A DNA stretch of 64,000 bases from Dyadobacter pollutisoli (GTDB lineage Bacteria; Bacteroidota; Bacteroidia; Cytophagales; Spirosomataceae). Position 1 is the first letter of the stretch; each line of letters begins with the position of its first letter. The DNA is taken from contig NZ_CP112998.1 in NCBI RefSeq assembly GCF_026625565.1, positions 4,652,501-4,716,500 on the forward strand. The letters run 5' to 3'. The translations under genes and the position numbers were made by a program. The notes beneath the pieces were generated by a model, which did not search any database, was not told the origin of the DNA, and saw only the letters and a list, made by a program, of their open reading frames with translations. Below, in pieces: positions 1 to 9,989 of the stretch.

Positions 1-296
1 TTTTTTGAATCCTTGTTATCGATCATCGGATCATTAAATCCATCCACGTGACCGGAAGCTTTCCAAGTGAGCGGATGCATAAAAATCGCAGCATCGATAC
101 CAACTATATTGTCGTGCAGCTGCGTCATTGCCTTCCACCAAGCTGCTTTCAGGTTATTTTTCAATTCCACACCGTTCTGACCATAGTCGTAAACGGCTTG
201 CAATCCATCATATATTTCAGAAGAGGGGAACACAAAACCGTATTCCTTGGCATGCCCAACAATGTCTTGTAAAGAAGTAGCAGGTGCTTGGTTCAT
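1..296 (-). CDS. glyQS: Glycine--tRNA ligase, dimeric type (N-terminal part; gene runs off the window)
   Basis: This charges tRNA-Gly with glycine in the cytoplasm. Only the first 98 codons are inside the window; the rest lies beyond base 1. Reading down from the ATG at 296 the frame is open and gives stretches typical of the alpha2-type (eukaryote/archaea-like) GlyRS used by Bacteroidota: FVFPSSEIYDGLQAVYDYG near residue 21, then LKNNLKAAWWKAMTQLHDN, GIDAAIFMHPLTWKASGHVD and FNDPMIDNKDSK. These form the start of the class II catalytic domain. A TAATTTTG box (bases 358-365, minus strand) matches the Bacteroidota -7 element about 62 bp upstream of the start, but no good -33 box was seen. Identity is sure; the gene's completeness cannot be judged. 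Confidence 0.93.
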   Translation of the reverse strand, partial: MNQAPATSLQDIVGHAKEYGFVFPSSEIYDGLQAVYDYGQNGVELKNNLKAAWWKAMTQLHDNIVGIDAAIFMHPLTWKASGHVDGFNDPMIDNKDSK

Positions 297-424
297 TCTA
301 TTCGTTTAAAATCAATAAAAAAAATGACTATTAAATCCATCAAAATCATGAATTTGGCAAAATTAGGGATTTTGACGGCAATGTAGGACGAAGCAAACAA
401 ATTTTAGAAGAGTAAGCCCGCACG

Positions 425-874
425 CTACATTGTTGGACTACCATTCGTTTTAACATTTAATATCGGATTGTTCATGACAAGCAGGCTGTCGTATTTGTCG
501 GGAAGCGTTCCAAAACCATCGAGTTGGTCAAAGGTAACTTTGTCGTCGATTAACATTTGCAGCATTGCTTCATCGAAATCTATATATTGCCTGGACCAGC
601 CGCTTCCCGGATCACTACACAGGGTTAGCATCTTTGTCCCCGGTGCATAGTTAATGATGAACCGGTCATGCTTTTTCGCAATCACTTCATAAACCTCCTT
701 GTCCTTCTTGCTAGCAGAATAATGCTCATATAATGTAGCAATCGCGCCGTCGCGTTCCAATTTCAAGTCTTTGCTTGAAACATATAGCGTGTCAATTTGA
801 GGATGCGATACTTCAACGCAACCTGCCATTACAAATAATAGAAATGTTAGCAACCACGCATTCGAGCCTTTCAT
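425..874 (-). CDS. Small hypothetical lipoprotein
   Basis: I do not recognise the family. The 149-residue product begins with a short charged stretch, a hydrophobic segment (about residues 7-17) and the lipobox VMAGC, with the acylated cysteine at residue 19, so it should be exported and lipid-anchored. The rest is soluble, with no membrane segment or known motif. It sits alone between glyQS (same strand, 128 bp away) and the divergent permease gene that starts at 1113. The 238 bp between its start and that gene hold the paired palindromes described at 971. Coding is supported by the signal sequence and by the lack of another good frame here. Confidence 0.75.
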   Translation of the reverse strand: MKGSNAWLLTFLLFVMAGCVEVSHPQIDTLYVSSKDLKLERDGAIATLYEHYSASKKDKEVYEVIAKKHDRFIINYAPGTKMLTLCSDPGSGWSRQYIDFDEAMLQMLIDDKVTFDQLDGFGTLPDKYDSLLVMNNPILNVKTNGSPTM

Positions 875-970
875 AATATTATAAGTTAAATTGAGTAAAT
901 ATCTTCCAAATTAAGCACTTATATCAATTCGAAAGCTCGCCAATGTAACCAATTAAGAAAATAAGTAACC

Positions 971-1076
971 CGTCCAACACTGAACAGGACTGTCCAATAG
1001 CGAACACTTTGTCAAATAAAAAGTTGCATAAAAAACTGATTATCAGCACATAAAATACAATGGCACATAATTTTAT
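971..1076 (+). promoter_or_regulatory. Paired 16-bp palindromes plus TGGCAC promoter-like box, upstream of permease 1113
   Basis: Two related 16-mers, CGTCCAACACTGAACA (971-986) and TGTCCAATAGCGAACA (991-1006), have the shape TGTCC-N6-GAACA and lie 20 bp centre to centre. After 54 bp comes TGGCACATAATTTTAT (1061-1076). TGGCAC equals the sigma-54 -24 consensus; the -12 part reads TTTAT rather than TTGCA, so it is imperfect. The same composite occurs at 13880 and, inverted, at 57366. Inferred role: activator sites and a sigma-54-type promoter for the permease gene at 1113. Confidence 0.55.
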
Positions 1077-1112
1077 TAATTGAACCAGACTTATTCTTAA
1101 AATAACCTGACT

Positions 1113-3503
1113 ATGCTACTTAACTACCTTAAAATATCGTTTCGGAATTTTTTGAACCATAGACTGTTCAGCGGATTAAATATTATTGGCCTAGCAATCG
1201 GTATGGCTGCCGTGTGGCTTATGGCGCTGTATGTCGCCGACGAATTGAGTTATGATCGTTTCCACAGCAAATCAGACCGTATTTTCAGGGTGGTGCACGA
1301 AGCCAAATGGCCGACAGGAAGCTTTAAACTGGCGCCAACTTCTGCGCCGTATGCCCCCGCTCTGCAAAACGATTATCCCGAAATTGAAAAAACAGTACGG
1401 ATCCATCCCGAGGGCGGCGGAAAAATTGCTTTCAAAGAAAAGACGATCGATGCCAATAACATTTACTTTTCCGATGCCGGAATTTTCGACATATTCTCCT
1501 ATCCATTCTTATATGGTGACCCAAAATCTGCATTAAAGGGTGCTCAAAAAATAGTACTGACCAAAACACTGGCTGAAAAGCTGTTCGGCAATGCATCCAA
1601 TGCAGTGGGACAGACTGTACTGTTCTCAAATAATTATCCCAATACCGTTTCAGGCGTCATTGCCGACGCACCTGCAAACTCCCACCTGCATTTCAGTGCA
1701 CTACGCTCCCTACCTGAAAACTATTCTGGCGGCTGGCAGCAATCGGAGCTTTACACCTATGTTTTGTTAAAAAAAGGGGTTGACTATCAAAAGTTTGAGA
1801 AAAAACTAGCTGGCTTTTTTCCAAAATATCTGAAAAAAGAAATAGGTAATGTGGATTACAAACTAATTTTGCAACCACTAACTTCGATCCACCTCTATTC
1901 GCATCTCGACTACGAGATCGGCGCTAATGGTAACATCAATACCATCTATATTTTTTCAGTTGTTGCCGCATTGATCCTCATCATTGCCTGCATCAACTAC
2001 ATCAATCTCTACACCGCCCGCTCCATGAAGCGCGTTCGCGAGGTAGGTGTGAGGAAAGCGATCGGCTCGCAGCGTTTTCAGTTAATAGGACAGTTCCTGA
2101 CCGAGTCATTTTTAATGACCCTCCTCTCAGGATTTGTAGGAGTTTTGATGGTCAAAATCGCATTACCATTCTTTAACGAACTGGCCGAAAAATCATTGAC
2201 CATCAATTACAGTGGCTGGTCTACCGCCTTGGTTGCCGCAGCTTTTATAGTATTGATCGGGCTGGTAAGTGGCTTTTATCCGGCATTGATGCTGTCGGGA
2301 TATCGTCCGGTTTCTGCTCTGAAAGGACAAATGGGAAGCCAGGCCGGTGGCATCCGGTTTCGTCAGTCACTCGTTGTTTTTCAGTTTGCAGCAACCGTTA
2401 TTATGATCGCCTGCTCCGGCATTGTTTATCGCCAACTGGATTATGTGAACCACAAAAACCTTGGTTTTAACAAAGATCAGGTGCTGACCTTCCATATCGA
2501 CAAGAACGAGCCCAGAAATCAGATTCGGGCCATTAAGGAAAAACTGACGCAAAGTTCACTGATAGAAAGCGTGGCAGCGGCAAGTAATCCTCTGGGAAAC
2601 AACTATATGGGCGCTACCGGACTGCTTATTGAAACGGAAACCGGTGAAATGCCAAGTTCGACACAGATCATTCAGAAGTTTTCGGCTGATGGTGATTATT
2701 TGAAAACATTGGAAATCAAATTGTTGCAGGGAAGAAATTTCAAGGACGATTCTCCCGCTGATCTGTTCGGTGCCGTGCTTGTAAACGAAGCAATGGTCAA
2801 AAAACAGGGCTGGAAAAATCCAATAGGCAAAAGAGTTCAGTACTTCATTGATGATAAGGGTACTACCAAAGAAGCAAAAGTGATCGGGGTCGTTAAAGAT
2901 TTCCATACGTATTCTCTTCAACATAAGATTGAGCCGCTGCTGATCCAGCTCCCGGAAGCGTCGGATAAAGACAATGTGTATGTGCGGATCCAGCCTGAGA
3001 AAACAAAAGAAGCGCTGGCGTTCATCAGTGCTGCCTACAAACAATTTGATCCCGAAGCAAAACTTGACTTTCACTTTCTGGATGAAAATTTTTCAAAACA
3101 ATATCAATCGGAAGAGAGACAGGGACGCGTGCTGCTTTCCTTTGCAATACTTGCCGTGCTGATCGCCTGCCTGGGTCTATTCGGACTGGCTGCATTTGCA
3201 GCAGAAGCCCGCACGAAGGAAATAGGAGTGAGAAAAGTGCTTGGTGCCAGTGTTCAAAATGTGGTAGTACTGCTATCAGGAGATTTCGTAAAACTGGTAC
3301 TCGTCGCCATCATCATTGGTATCCCCGTTGCGGCCTACGCCATGAACAAATGGCTGCAAAACTTCGAATACCGCGCCGGGTTATCCTGGTGGATATTTGC
3401 ATCGGCAGGATTGATCGCCATCATTATTGCAGTCGCTACCGTCAGTTTCCAGGCATTGAAGGCCGCGATCATGAATCCAGTGAAGTCGCTGCGGACAGAA
3501 TAA
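1113..3503 (+). CDS. FtsX/MacB-like ABC transporter permease (duplicated core, 796 aa)
   Basis: Inner-membrane permease of the MacB/FtsX superfamily, in the ~800-residue form common in Bacteroidota. It has an N-terminal membrane segment (about 21-42), a periplasmic MacB-type domain (about 50-270), FtsX membrane helices (about 280-400), another helix near 425-445, a second periplasmic domain, and a final FtsX helix bundle (about 670-790). The cytoplasmic coupling motif appears twice, as REVGVRKAIGS near residue 309 and KEIGVRKVLGAS near 702. Such permeases need a separate ATPase; the only candidate in the window is at 14079. It is first of three co-directional paralogues and is preceded by the paired palindromes at 971. 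The substrate cannot be read from sequence; export of peptides, drugs or envelope components is the family expectation. Confidence 0.93.
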   Translation: MLLNYLKISFRNFLNHRLFSGLNIIGLAIGMAAVWLMALYVADELSYDRFHSKSDRIFRVVHEAKWPTGSFKLAPTSAPYAPALQNDYPEIEKTVRIHPEGGGKIAFKEKTIDANNIYFSDAGIFDIFSYPFLYGDPKSALKGAQKIVLTKTLAEKLFGNASNAVGQTVLFSNNYPNTVSGVIADAPANSHLHFSALRSLPENYSGGWQQSELYTYVLLKKGVDYQKFEKKLAGFFPKYLKKEIGNVDYKLILQPLTSIHLYSHLDYEIGANGNINTIYIFSVVAALILIIACINYINLYTARSMKRVREVGVRKAIGSQRFQLIGQFLTESFLMTLLSGFVGVLMVKIALPFFNELAEKSLTINYSGWSTALVAAAFIVLIGLVSGFYPALMLSGYRPVSALKGQMGSQAGGIRFRQSLVVFQFAATVIMIACSGIVYRQLDYVNHKNLGFNKDQVLTFHIDKNEPRNQIRAIKEKLTQSSLIESVAAASNPLGNNYMGATGLLIETETGEMPSSTQIIQKFSADGDYLKTLEIKLLQGRNFKDDSPADLFGAVLVNEAMVKKQGWKNPIGKRVQYFIDDKGTTKEAKVIGVVKDFHTYSLQHKIEPLLIQLPEASDKDNVYVRIQPEKTKEALAFISAAYKQFDPEAKLDFHFLDENFSKQYQSEERQGRVLLSFAILAVLIACLGLFGLAAFAAEARTKEIGVRKVLGASVQNVVVLLSGDFVKLVLVAIIIGIPVAAYAMNKWLQNFEYRAGLSWWIFASAGLIAIIIAVATVSFQALKAAIMNPVKSLRTE

Positions 3504-3505
3504 AA

Positions 3506-3640
3506 GCTTTCGGCTTTCGGCTTTCGGCTTTCGGCTTTCGGCTTTCGGAAAAAAGTGATAGCTGGTAGTATATTACTGATGATCTATATAAGTTCAAAAA
3601 TATAAATGGCCGACAGCTGATTGCCCGACGGCTGACAGCC
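3506..3640. repeat. CGGC-word intergenic element R1 with six tandem GCTTTCG copies
   Basis: It fills the gap between two permease genes. The left part is six perfect tandem copies of GCTTTCG (3506-3547). After an AT-rich centre of about 60 bp comes a right arm (3608-3640) built of inverted words such as GCCGACAGC and CGACGGCTGACAGCC. The right arm ends 6 bp before the ATG at 3647; the left begins 2 bp after the stop at 3503. It belongs to the family also seen at 16074, 52226, 54833, 59081 and 61578. Confidence 0.85.
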
Positions 3641-3646
3641 CTACAC

Positions 3647-6022
3647 ATGTTCTCAAACTACTTCAAAATCGCCATTCGCAGCCTTTGGAAGCATAAAATG
3701 TTTTCATTGATCAATGTCTTTGGCCTTGGCCTGGCTATGGCATTTTGCCTCATGCAGCTCATTCAGGTCCAAAGCAGTTTCGAAAAAGACTCCTTCCATC
3801 CCTACCCCGACCGTACTTACCGGATCCTGACGGACGCGACGAGTAGCGATGGCGAGCTTTTTTCACTCGCCTCTACACCCTTGCCGCTGGGTGAAAAACT
3901 GGGGAATGAGCAAAGTGTGATCGAAAAGTCAGTGCGGGTCAACCGGAACTTTGGCGGCAAGCTGAGCAATGGTATTAAGTCCCTGCGAATGGATGGTTTG
4001 TACGCAGATCCGTCTTATTTCGATGTTTTTGGATTTAAACTTGAAAAAGGCAAACCGGCCATTGAACCAAGAACCGTAGTACTGACCCACGAGGCTGCCG
4101 AGCGGTTTTTTGGCAATGCCGATCCCGTTGGAAAAATATTGATTCACGACGATTTCGGGCCCTTTACCATTACTGGTGTTTTCAAACCATTGGGTAAGTT
4201 TCAGACGCATTTCAAATCGGATATGGTGCTATCGATGGCTACATTTCCATTGCTGAATGTGGGCTTAGACAAGGATAACTGGCTGGATTACAATTCTTAC
4301 ACTTATGTATTGTTAGCCAAAGGAAACCAGCAAGCCGATCTGGACAGGGCACTCGCTACGATCACAAAAGAGAATAAAAAGACGGTCGATTTTAAGGACA
4401 TTAAAGGACATTCGTTCCGCAGTCAAAAACTGAGCGACATTTCACCTGACTTCGAGAACCTGCGCAACAATCCGTATGTGGAACCGATCTGGAAGATAGG
4501 TGTCAGTCTGCTAATCCCCCTCATTATCATACTTCTTGCCGGATTCAATTATATAAATCTCACGCTCACCCGGTCGCTGAGCCGTGCCCGCGAGGTGGGC
4601 GTACGTAAGGTGGCGGGTGCCAAACGCTGGCAGTTGATCGGGCAGTTTTTAACAGAAACAACCGTCATTGCCTTTCTAGCATTGACATTGGGATACTTCG
4701 GACTCGTTCTGATGCGAACTTACATTCACGTGCGCTGGCTGACCTGGGAAGTGAACGATACCCGCCTGCTGTGGATCATTTTCATTGGTTTTACCCTGTT
4801 CACAGGTTTTCTCGCTGGCATCCTCCCGGCAAGGATTCTGTCTTCCTATCAGCCCGTGCAAATCCTGAAAGGAGAACTCACGCCCGTTGGTGTCGGCAAG
4901 TTTGGTTTCAGAAAGGTATTGACCATCATTCAGTTTGTGGTCGCGCTGGTATTTATGACCGGAATTGGGATTATGAATAGTCAGTTCGAATACATGGCTA
5001 CTGACAATCAGAATTTTAACCGAAAAAACATACTGAACGTGCCGCTTGCTCCGGGTAGCGATTACAAACTGCTCACGAATGAGATGCTGAAACAAGCTGG
5101 TGTCGAGCGTGTTGGCCTGGCTTCGGCCACTTTCAACGAATTTGCAGGAAAGGTCAAGCTCGATAAAATTGATTCCAAAAATAAAGATCTTACTGCCAGG
5201 GATGCATTTATCTATGCGGTAGACGCCCATTTCATTGAGAATATGAAACTGGTCTTTCTGGCTGGCCAAAATATGCCGGCTACTGCCGATACCTCCGTTC
5301 ATTTTGTTGTTTTAAATCAAAAAGCCGTCAAATCACTTGGCTGGACGAATCCGCAGGACATTGTCGGGCAAACCATCCTGCTGAATGCAACCAAAGTCAT
5401 TGTTTCAGGCGTCGTAAAGGATTTTTGCATTATGCGCTACGAATTGCCGGTTTCCTCGCTGGTACTTGCTTTTGATCCGAGAGAAATAAAGGTAATGTCC
5501 CTGCAAATTGCGGAAGGTGCTGATCAGGAGAGAGTAACAGCTTCACTTTCAAAAGTATGGAAGCGATATTACCCCCGCGAATCATTTGTGTATTCATGGT
5601 ATGAAAAGCAGTTGTATGACGACTACGCTGAAAGTGGCGACAAACAGATCACAAGCCTGTTAGTACTCATCGTGTTTGTTATCGCTGCAATGGGGCTGCT
5701 CGGAATGGTTACGTACAGCACGGAAAAACGTACGAAAGAGGTGGGCATAAGGAAGGTAATGGGTGCTAGTGTCGCCCAGATCATGCGGCTCTTGTCGGGA
5801 TCTTTTGTAAAAATCATCCTCATCGCCGCTATCATTGCCTTACCGATCGGCTACGGTCTCGGTGCATTGTTTTTGAACATTTTCACCTACCACGCCAAGC
5901 TTGGGCCGGGCGTGTTCCTTACCTGCCTGGGAGCACTGTCACTTATCGGCTTGCTCACCATCGGTATCAAGACTTACAAAACGGCGATCACCAATCCCGC
6001 CGAAACACTAAAAACTGATTAA
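3647..6022 (+). CDS. FtsX/MacB-like ABC transporter permease (791 aa)
   Basis: Second of the three-permease run on the plus strand. It starts with the shared motif FSNYFKIAIRSLWKHKMFS, a first membrane helix near residues 20-45, a large periplasmic domain, then FtsX helices. The coupling motifs are REVGVRKVAGAKRWQLIGQF near residue 315 and KEVGIRKVMGAS near 696. The periplasmic segments differ clearly from those of the neighbour at 1113, so the two are diverged paralogues rather than a recent duplication. The upstream gap is entirely the CGGC-word element R1, so this gene either depends on read-through from 1113 or has a promoter in the AT-rich centre of R1. No own ATPase lies beside it. Substrate unknown. 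Confidence 0.93.
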   Translation: MFSNYFKIAIRSLWKHKMFSLINVFGLGLAMAFCLMQLIQVQSSFEKDSFHPYPDRTYRILTDATSSDGELFSLASTPLPLGEKLGNEQSVIEKSVRVNRNFGGKLSNGIKSLRMDGLYADPSYFDVFGFKLEKGKPAIEPRTVVLTHEAAERFFGNADPVGKILIHDDFGPFTITGVFKPLGKFQTHFKSDMVLSMATFPLLNVGLDKDNWLDYNSYTYVLLAKGNQQADLDRALATITKENKKTVDFKDIKGHSFRSQKLSDISPDFENLRNNPYVEPIWKIGVSLLIPLIIILLAGFNYINLTLTRSLSRAREVGVRKVAGAKRWQLIGQFLTETTVIAFLALTLGYFGLVLMRTYIHVRWLTWEVNDTRLLWIIFIGFTLFTGFLAGILPARILSSYQPVQILKGELTPVGVGKFGFRKVLTIIQFVVALVFMTGIGIMNSQFEYMATDNQNFNRKNILNVPLAPGSDYKLLTNEMLKQAGVERVGLASATFNEFAGKVKLDKIDSKNKDLTARDAFIYAVDAHFIENMKLVFLAGQNMPATADTSVHFVVLNQKAVKSLGWTNPQDIVGQTILLNATKVIVSGVVKDFCIMRYELPVSSLVLAFDPREIKVMSLQIAEGADQERVTASLSKVWKRYYPRESFVYSWYEKQLYDDYAESGDKQITSLLVLIVFVIAAMGLLGMVTYSTEKRTKEVGIRKVMGASVAQIMRLLSGSFVKIILIAAIIALPIGYGLGALFLNIFTYHAKLGPGVFLTCLGALSLIGLLTIGIKTYKTAITNPAETLKTD

Positions 6023-6106
6023 TACTGCTCATTTGCAATAAGTTAAAAATAGTTAAACAGCATGTCAGCCCAAATCAGCATTACGATTTTTGGCTAGTTT
6101 TATGGC

Positions 6107-8512
6107 ATGCTCCACAACTACTTCAAAATCGCCTGGCGGAATTTACTAAAACGTAAATTTTATACGCTGGTAACTATTTTCGGGCTCTCAGTCGGGATGA
6201 CCTTCACCTTTCTCATGATGAGCTATGTTTCCGGCGAGCTGAATGTGAACCGGGACCTTCGCAAAGCGGACAACCAGGTGATCATCCGCAGCAAATGGAA
6301 AAACCCGGATATGGGTGTGGACATTGCTACGCTTGGCCCATTGGCAAAAACTTTAAAACAGGATTATCCCAACCTGGTTGCCAATTACTACCGCTACGAC
6401 GGCATTACCGTGGCAGTTTCCAAAGGCGACAAACATTTCCGCGAAGATGTACAAACGGGCGATTCCACATTGCTGGCCATGTACGGATTTCCACTACTGC
6501 ATGGCGACGCTCGTACCGCCATGAATGCGCCCAATACCATTGCGATCACAGAAAGTAAGGCCATCAAATATTTTGGCAAAACCGATGTCATTGGTCAGAC
6601 TTTGACATTGCATAATTTCATGGGAGGTAGGCAAGAGTACCTGATTACCGCCGTTTTGAAAAACTTATCCAATAATTCCGTCACGCATTTACTACCCAAT
6701 CAGGCAGAGATCTTTATTCCGTTCAGCAGTTTGGAAGGCCGGAAAGGCTCGGAGGACAATTGGAATTTCCCTTATATGGTCAGCTATATTGAACTGCAAG
6801 ACGGCGTTTTAATCGAAGACCTTAAAAAACCTGTCGAACAAATGATGCAGACGCATGCTAACGAGGCAATGCGGGCCAATTTGCAGGTTTATTTTACGCC
6901 ATTGAAAACCTATTACCGCGAAGCTAATAATGGTCTGGTCGATAAAATGATACTGACTCTTTCGGGTATTACCGCATTTATTCTGCTGATGGCGATTGTG
7001 AATTTTATCAATATTTCAATTGGTAATTCATCTTCCCGGTTGAAGGAAATTGGTGTAAGGAAAGTTTTGGGGAGCTTGAAACGGCAATTGATCGGACAAT
7101 TCCTGGCAGAATCTTTTTTGCTCTCATTACTCGCAATGGTTTTATCAATTGGCTTTTACGAGCTATTCAGGCCATTTTTCGCCGACCTTCTTGATAAACC
7201 CATCCATTCCGTACTGATGCTACTTCCCTACTCGCTGCTGATCCCCGTGATCTGCGCACTGGTGACGGGGATGCTGGCAGGAATATACCCAGCATTTGTG
7301 CTATCATCCATTCCGTCGGTCGATTCGATGAAAGGAACATTGAAATCGGTTCGTGAGAATGTCTACTTCCGACGCCTGCTGATCAGCTCGCAATTCAGCA
7401 TTGCCCTCTTCGTATTTGCCGGGGCAGCCATCGTCACGAGGCAGGTAAATTATTTTTTCAACAAAGATCTGGGTTACCAAAAAGAGTCACTCATTTCAGT
7501 CGGCGTCCCCCGCGACTGGACTCCCGCGGGCCTGGCAAAAATGGAATCGATCAGGAATGAATTGTCGGGACTGAAAGAAATAAGCGGGGCGAGCCTATCC
7601 TACGAAATCCCGAATGGCAATTATGGTGGACATTTTGGAGTATACAAGCCTGGACAGGATTCAGTGCAAGCCATTCACACGCAGTTTCTGGGAACAGATG
7701 AAAATTACGCCAATACCTATGGGATCAAGATGCTTGCGGGCGTATTTTTCCAAAACAAAAACAGTACCTATCAACCTGACAGGATCGTGCTCAATGAGGC
7801 TGCAATAAAAGGATTGGGGTATGCCAGCCCGGGCGAAGCAATAGGCCAGCAAGTACGGGTTCACAATTTGCCCAATGCGCTGACTATTGCAGGCGTTACC
7901 GGAAACTTTCATTTCGAATCAATGCATCAGGCGATCAAACCATTGGCATTTGTACACATTCGGGGTTCCAATTCTTACCGGTACCTGTCATTCAGGATTT
8001 CTCCGTCCAACCTGGGAGAGTCGATGGCTGCCATTGAAAGCAAATGGAGGCAATTAATGCCGGATGCGCCATTTGAGTTTTCATTTATGGACGAAACGCT
8101 TCAAAAGCTATATCAGTCCGAGATGCAGTTAAAAAAGGCTTCTCAGGCAGCTACCGTGCTTTCGATTGTGATTGTGCTTTTGGGGATTTTAGGAATGGTA
8201 TCCCTGAATGTCGCGCGCAGGACGCGTGAGGTAGGCATACGCAAAGTTTTGGGAGCGTCGGGTATGAGCGTCGTCGCGCTTTTCCTGAAAGAATTCTTGC
8301 TGGTGATGATTTTCGCGGTGGCAGTAGCGTTTCCGATGGCCTTTTTTTTGATGAAAAAGTGGCTGCAAATCTACGCCTACCGCATTGATATTGGCTGGAC
8401 TACCTTCGCCGAGATCGGTTTCGCATTCGCCATCCTGATCACAGCCCTGGTATGTCTCCAAACTTACAAAGCGGCGTTAATGAATCCTGTGGGGAGTTTG
8501 AAGAGTGATTAG
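6107..8512 (+). CDS. FtsX/MacB-like ABC transporter permease (801 aa)
   Basis: Third permease of the plus-strand run, 84 bp after the previous stop. It has the same plan: N-terminal LHNYFKIAWRNLLKRKFY, first helix (about 20-45), periplasmic MacB-type domain, FtsX helices with KEIGVRKVLGS near residue 313, second periplasmic domain, and a final helix bundle with REVGIRKVLGAS near 707. Unlike the other permease-permease gaps, the gap before this gene (6023-6106) contains no CGGC-word element. Its stop is 7 bp from the stop of the convergent MFS gene at 8520, leaving no room for a separate terminator. Product assignment is firm at family level; substrate is not known. Confidence 0.93.
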   Translation: MLHNYFKIAWRNLLKRKFYTLVTIFGLSVGMTFTFLMMSYVSGELNVNRDLRKADNQVIIRSKWKNPDMGVDIATLGPLAKTLKQDYPNLVANYYRYDGITVAVSKGDKHFREDVQTGDSTLLAMYGFPLLHGDARTAMNAPNTIAITESKAIKYFGKTDVIGQTLTLHNFMGGRQEYLITAVLKNLSNNSVTHLLPNQAEIFIPFSSLEGRKGSEDNWNFPYMVSYIELQDGVLIEDLKKPVEQMMQTHANEAMRANLQVYFTPLKTYYREANNGLVDKMILTLSGITAFILLMAIVNFINISIGNSSSRLKEIGVRKVLGSLKRQLIGQFLAESFLLSLLAMVLSIGFYELFRPFFADLLDKPIHSVLMLLPYSLLIPVICALVTGMLAGIYPAFVLSSIPSVDSMKGTLKSVRENVYFRRLLISSQFSIALFVFAGAAIVTRQVNYFFNKDLGYQKESLISVGVPRDWTPAGLAKMESIRNELSGLKEISGASLSYEIPNGNYGGHFGVYKPGQDSVQAIHTQFLGTDENYANTYGIKMLAGVFFQNKNSTYQPDRIVLNEAAIKGLGYASPGEAIGQQVRVHNLPNALTIAGVTGNFHFESMHQAIKPLAFVHIRGSNSYRYLSFRISPSNLGESMAAIESKWRQLMPDAPFEFSFMDETLQKLYQSEMQLKKASQAATVLSIVIVLLGILGMVSLNVARRTREVGIRKVLGASGMSVVALFLKEFLLVMIFAVAVAFPMAFFLMKKWLQIYAYRIDIGWTTFAEIGFAFAILITALVCLQTYKAALMNPVGSLKSD

Positions 8513-8519
8513 GTAATTA

Positions 8520-9785
8520 TCAACTCAGCCGCACCGAAAACAAATCTTTGGAGCGGCTATAAATCCAGCAGACTACAATGATGGTGAGCACCCCTCCCAT
8601 CATGACGGAAGGTACAGTACCAAATGCTTTTGCCATCACGCCGGATTCGAATGCACCGAGCTCGTTGGAAGAGCTTACAAACATTCCATTCACCGCCGCA
8701 ACACGGCCGCGCATTTCATCGGGAGGGTAAATTTGCAGGATCGTTTGCCGGACAATGACACTTACACTGTCGAAAACACCAGTTGCAAACAATGCGGCGC
8801 AGGATAACAGGAAGCTGGTCGAAACTGCAAAAACAATCGTAAAAATCCCAAAACCAGCCACCGCAATCAACATGTTACGCCATGCATTGTGTGTTGGCGG
8901 ATAGTACGCCATCGCAAACATCGTCAGCAACGAACCAATGGACGGTGAGGCCCGTAACAAGCCCAACCCTTCCGGCCCTACCTTTAAAATATCCTCTGCA
9001 AAAACAGGTAAAAGTGCTACTACCCCGCCAAAAAGGACAGAAAAAAGATCAAGAGAAATCGCATAGAGTACGATCCTGGTTTTGAACACAAACCTGAAAC
9101 CTTCTTTCAGACTTTCCAGGATCGGCGTTGATATCTTCGGAAATTCTGGCCGTGTTTTGATCATGCTAAGTAATATCCAGCAGATGACAAAACTAAAAAT
9201 AACGATCAGCAGCGTATTTGTAAGCCCCAAAAAAGCATATAAAAAACCGGCAATCGCTGGCCCCGTAATCGATCCTGCCTGCCAGAAAGAGCTGCTCCAC
9301 GTCGACGAATTATGATAAATAGCCCGTGGAACCAGAAAAGGCTTTAAAGAACTGGAAGCCGGAGAGTAAAATCCTTTGGCAAAACCGATCAATGCAAAAA
9401 CCGAATAGATCACCAGCAGGTGCTGCGACTGGGTGAGCGCATTGTAAATCACCGGCTGAAAAGCTGTGTATAGGATCACAGAGCCCAATAAAATGACCAC
9501 CAGACTAATGTGCATAATGGAAATCTTATTCTTCTGGTCGGCAATGTACCCTCCGAAAATGGAGGTAATAATGAATGGTACCACCTCGGCCAGACCAATC
9601 AGCCCGAGAGCGAGCGGATCATGTGTCATTTTATACAATTCATAGCCGACAATCACCTCCTGAATAAGGATAGTCGCCGAAAAAAGAAAAGTATTGGATA
9701 TGAAAAACCTGAAATCGGAGTAGCGTAGTGCAGCGTAGGGATCTTGTGAAGATACTGTTTTCAAATCAGTAATTGTGGTGTTCAA
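8520..9785 (-). CDS. MFS transporter, EntS-like (MFS_3) exporter
   Basis: A 421-residue major facilitator with about 12 hydrophobic helices, expected in the inner membrane as a proton-coupled exporter. The opening (AALRYSDFRFFISNTFLF) and the loop GGYIADQKNK between helices 2 and 3, corresponding to MFS motif A, resemble the EntS/MFS_3 group, whose known members export siderophores or drugs. A PPDEMRGRVAAVNGMF stretch near residue 360 is also typical of that group. It converges on the permease at 6107-8512 and is divergent from the gene at 9990. No siderophore or resistance genes lie beside it, so the substrate is open. Confidence 0.88.
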   Translation of the reverse strand: MNTTITDLKTVSSQDPYAALRYSDFRFFISNTFLFSATILIQEVIVGYELYKMTHDPLALGLIGLAEVVPFIITSIFGGYIADQKNKISIMHISLVVILLGSVILYTAFQPVIYNALTQSQHLLVIYSVFALIGFAKGFYSPASSSLKPFLVPRAIYHNSSTWSSSFWQAGSITGPAIAGFLYAFLGLTNTLLIVIFSFVICWILLSMIKTRPEFPKISTPILESLKEGFRFVFKTRIVLYAISLDLFSVLFGGVVALLPVFAEDILKVGPEGLGLLRASPSIGSLLTMFAMAYYPPTHNAWRNMLIAVAGFGIFTIVFAVSTSFLLSCAALFATGVFDSVSVIVRQTILQIYPPDEMRGRVAAVNGMFVSSSNELGAFESGVMAKAFGTVPSVMMGGVLTIIVVCWIYSRSKDLFSVRLS

Positions 9786-9989
9786 AAAGGTAACACGATT
9801 GCTGTGCCATTATGTTCTGCTTTAATTAAAAATTAATATAAATTGTTGATACGATATCATTTGAAAGTATTAAAGAGTCAAAATCAATCTTTTACATTTC
9901 ATTTACAATGTTTTACAGGCCTTTTACTGGCGCTTTTGGTTGTATTCATACTTTTGGAAGAGTTCACAATTACTACCAAAACCAATGTC

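Noticed and set aside
3506..3547. Possible CRISPR-like array
   Set aside because: The units are 7 bp with no spacers, and no cas gene is present.
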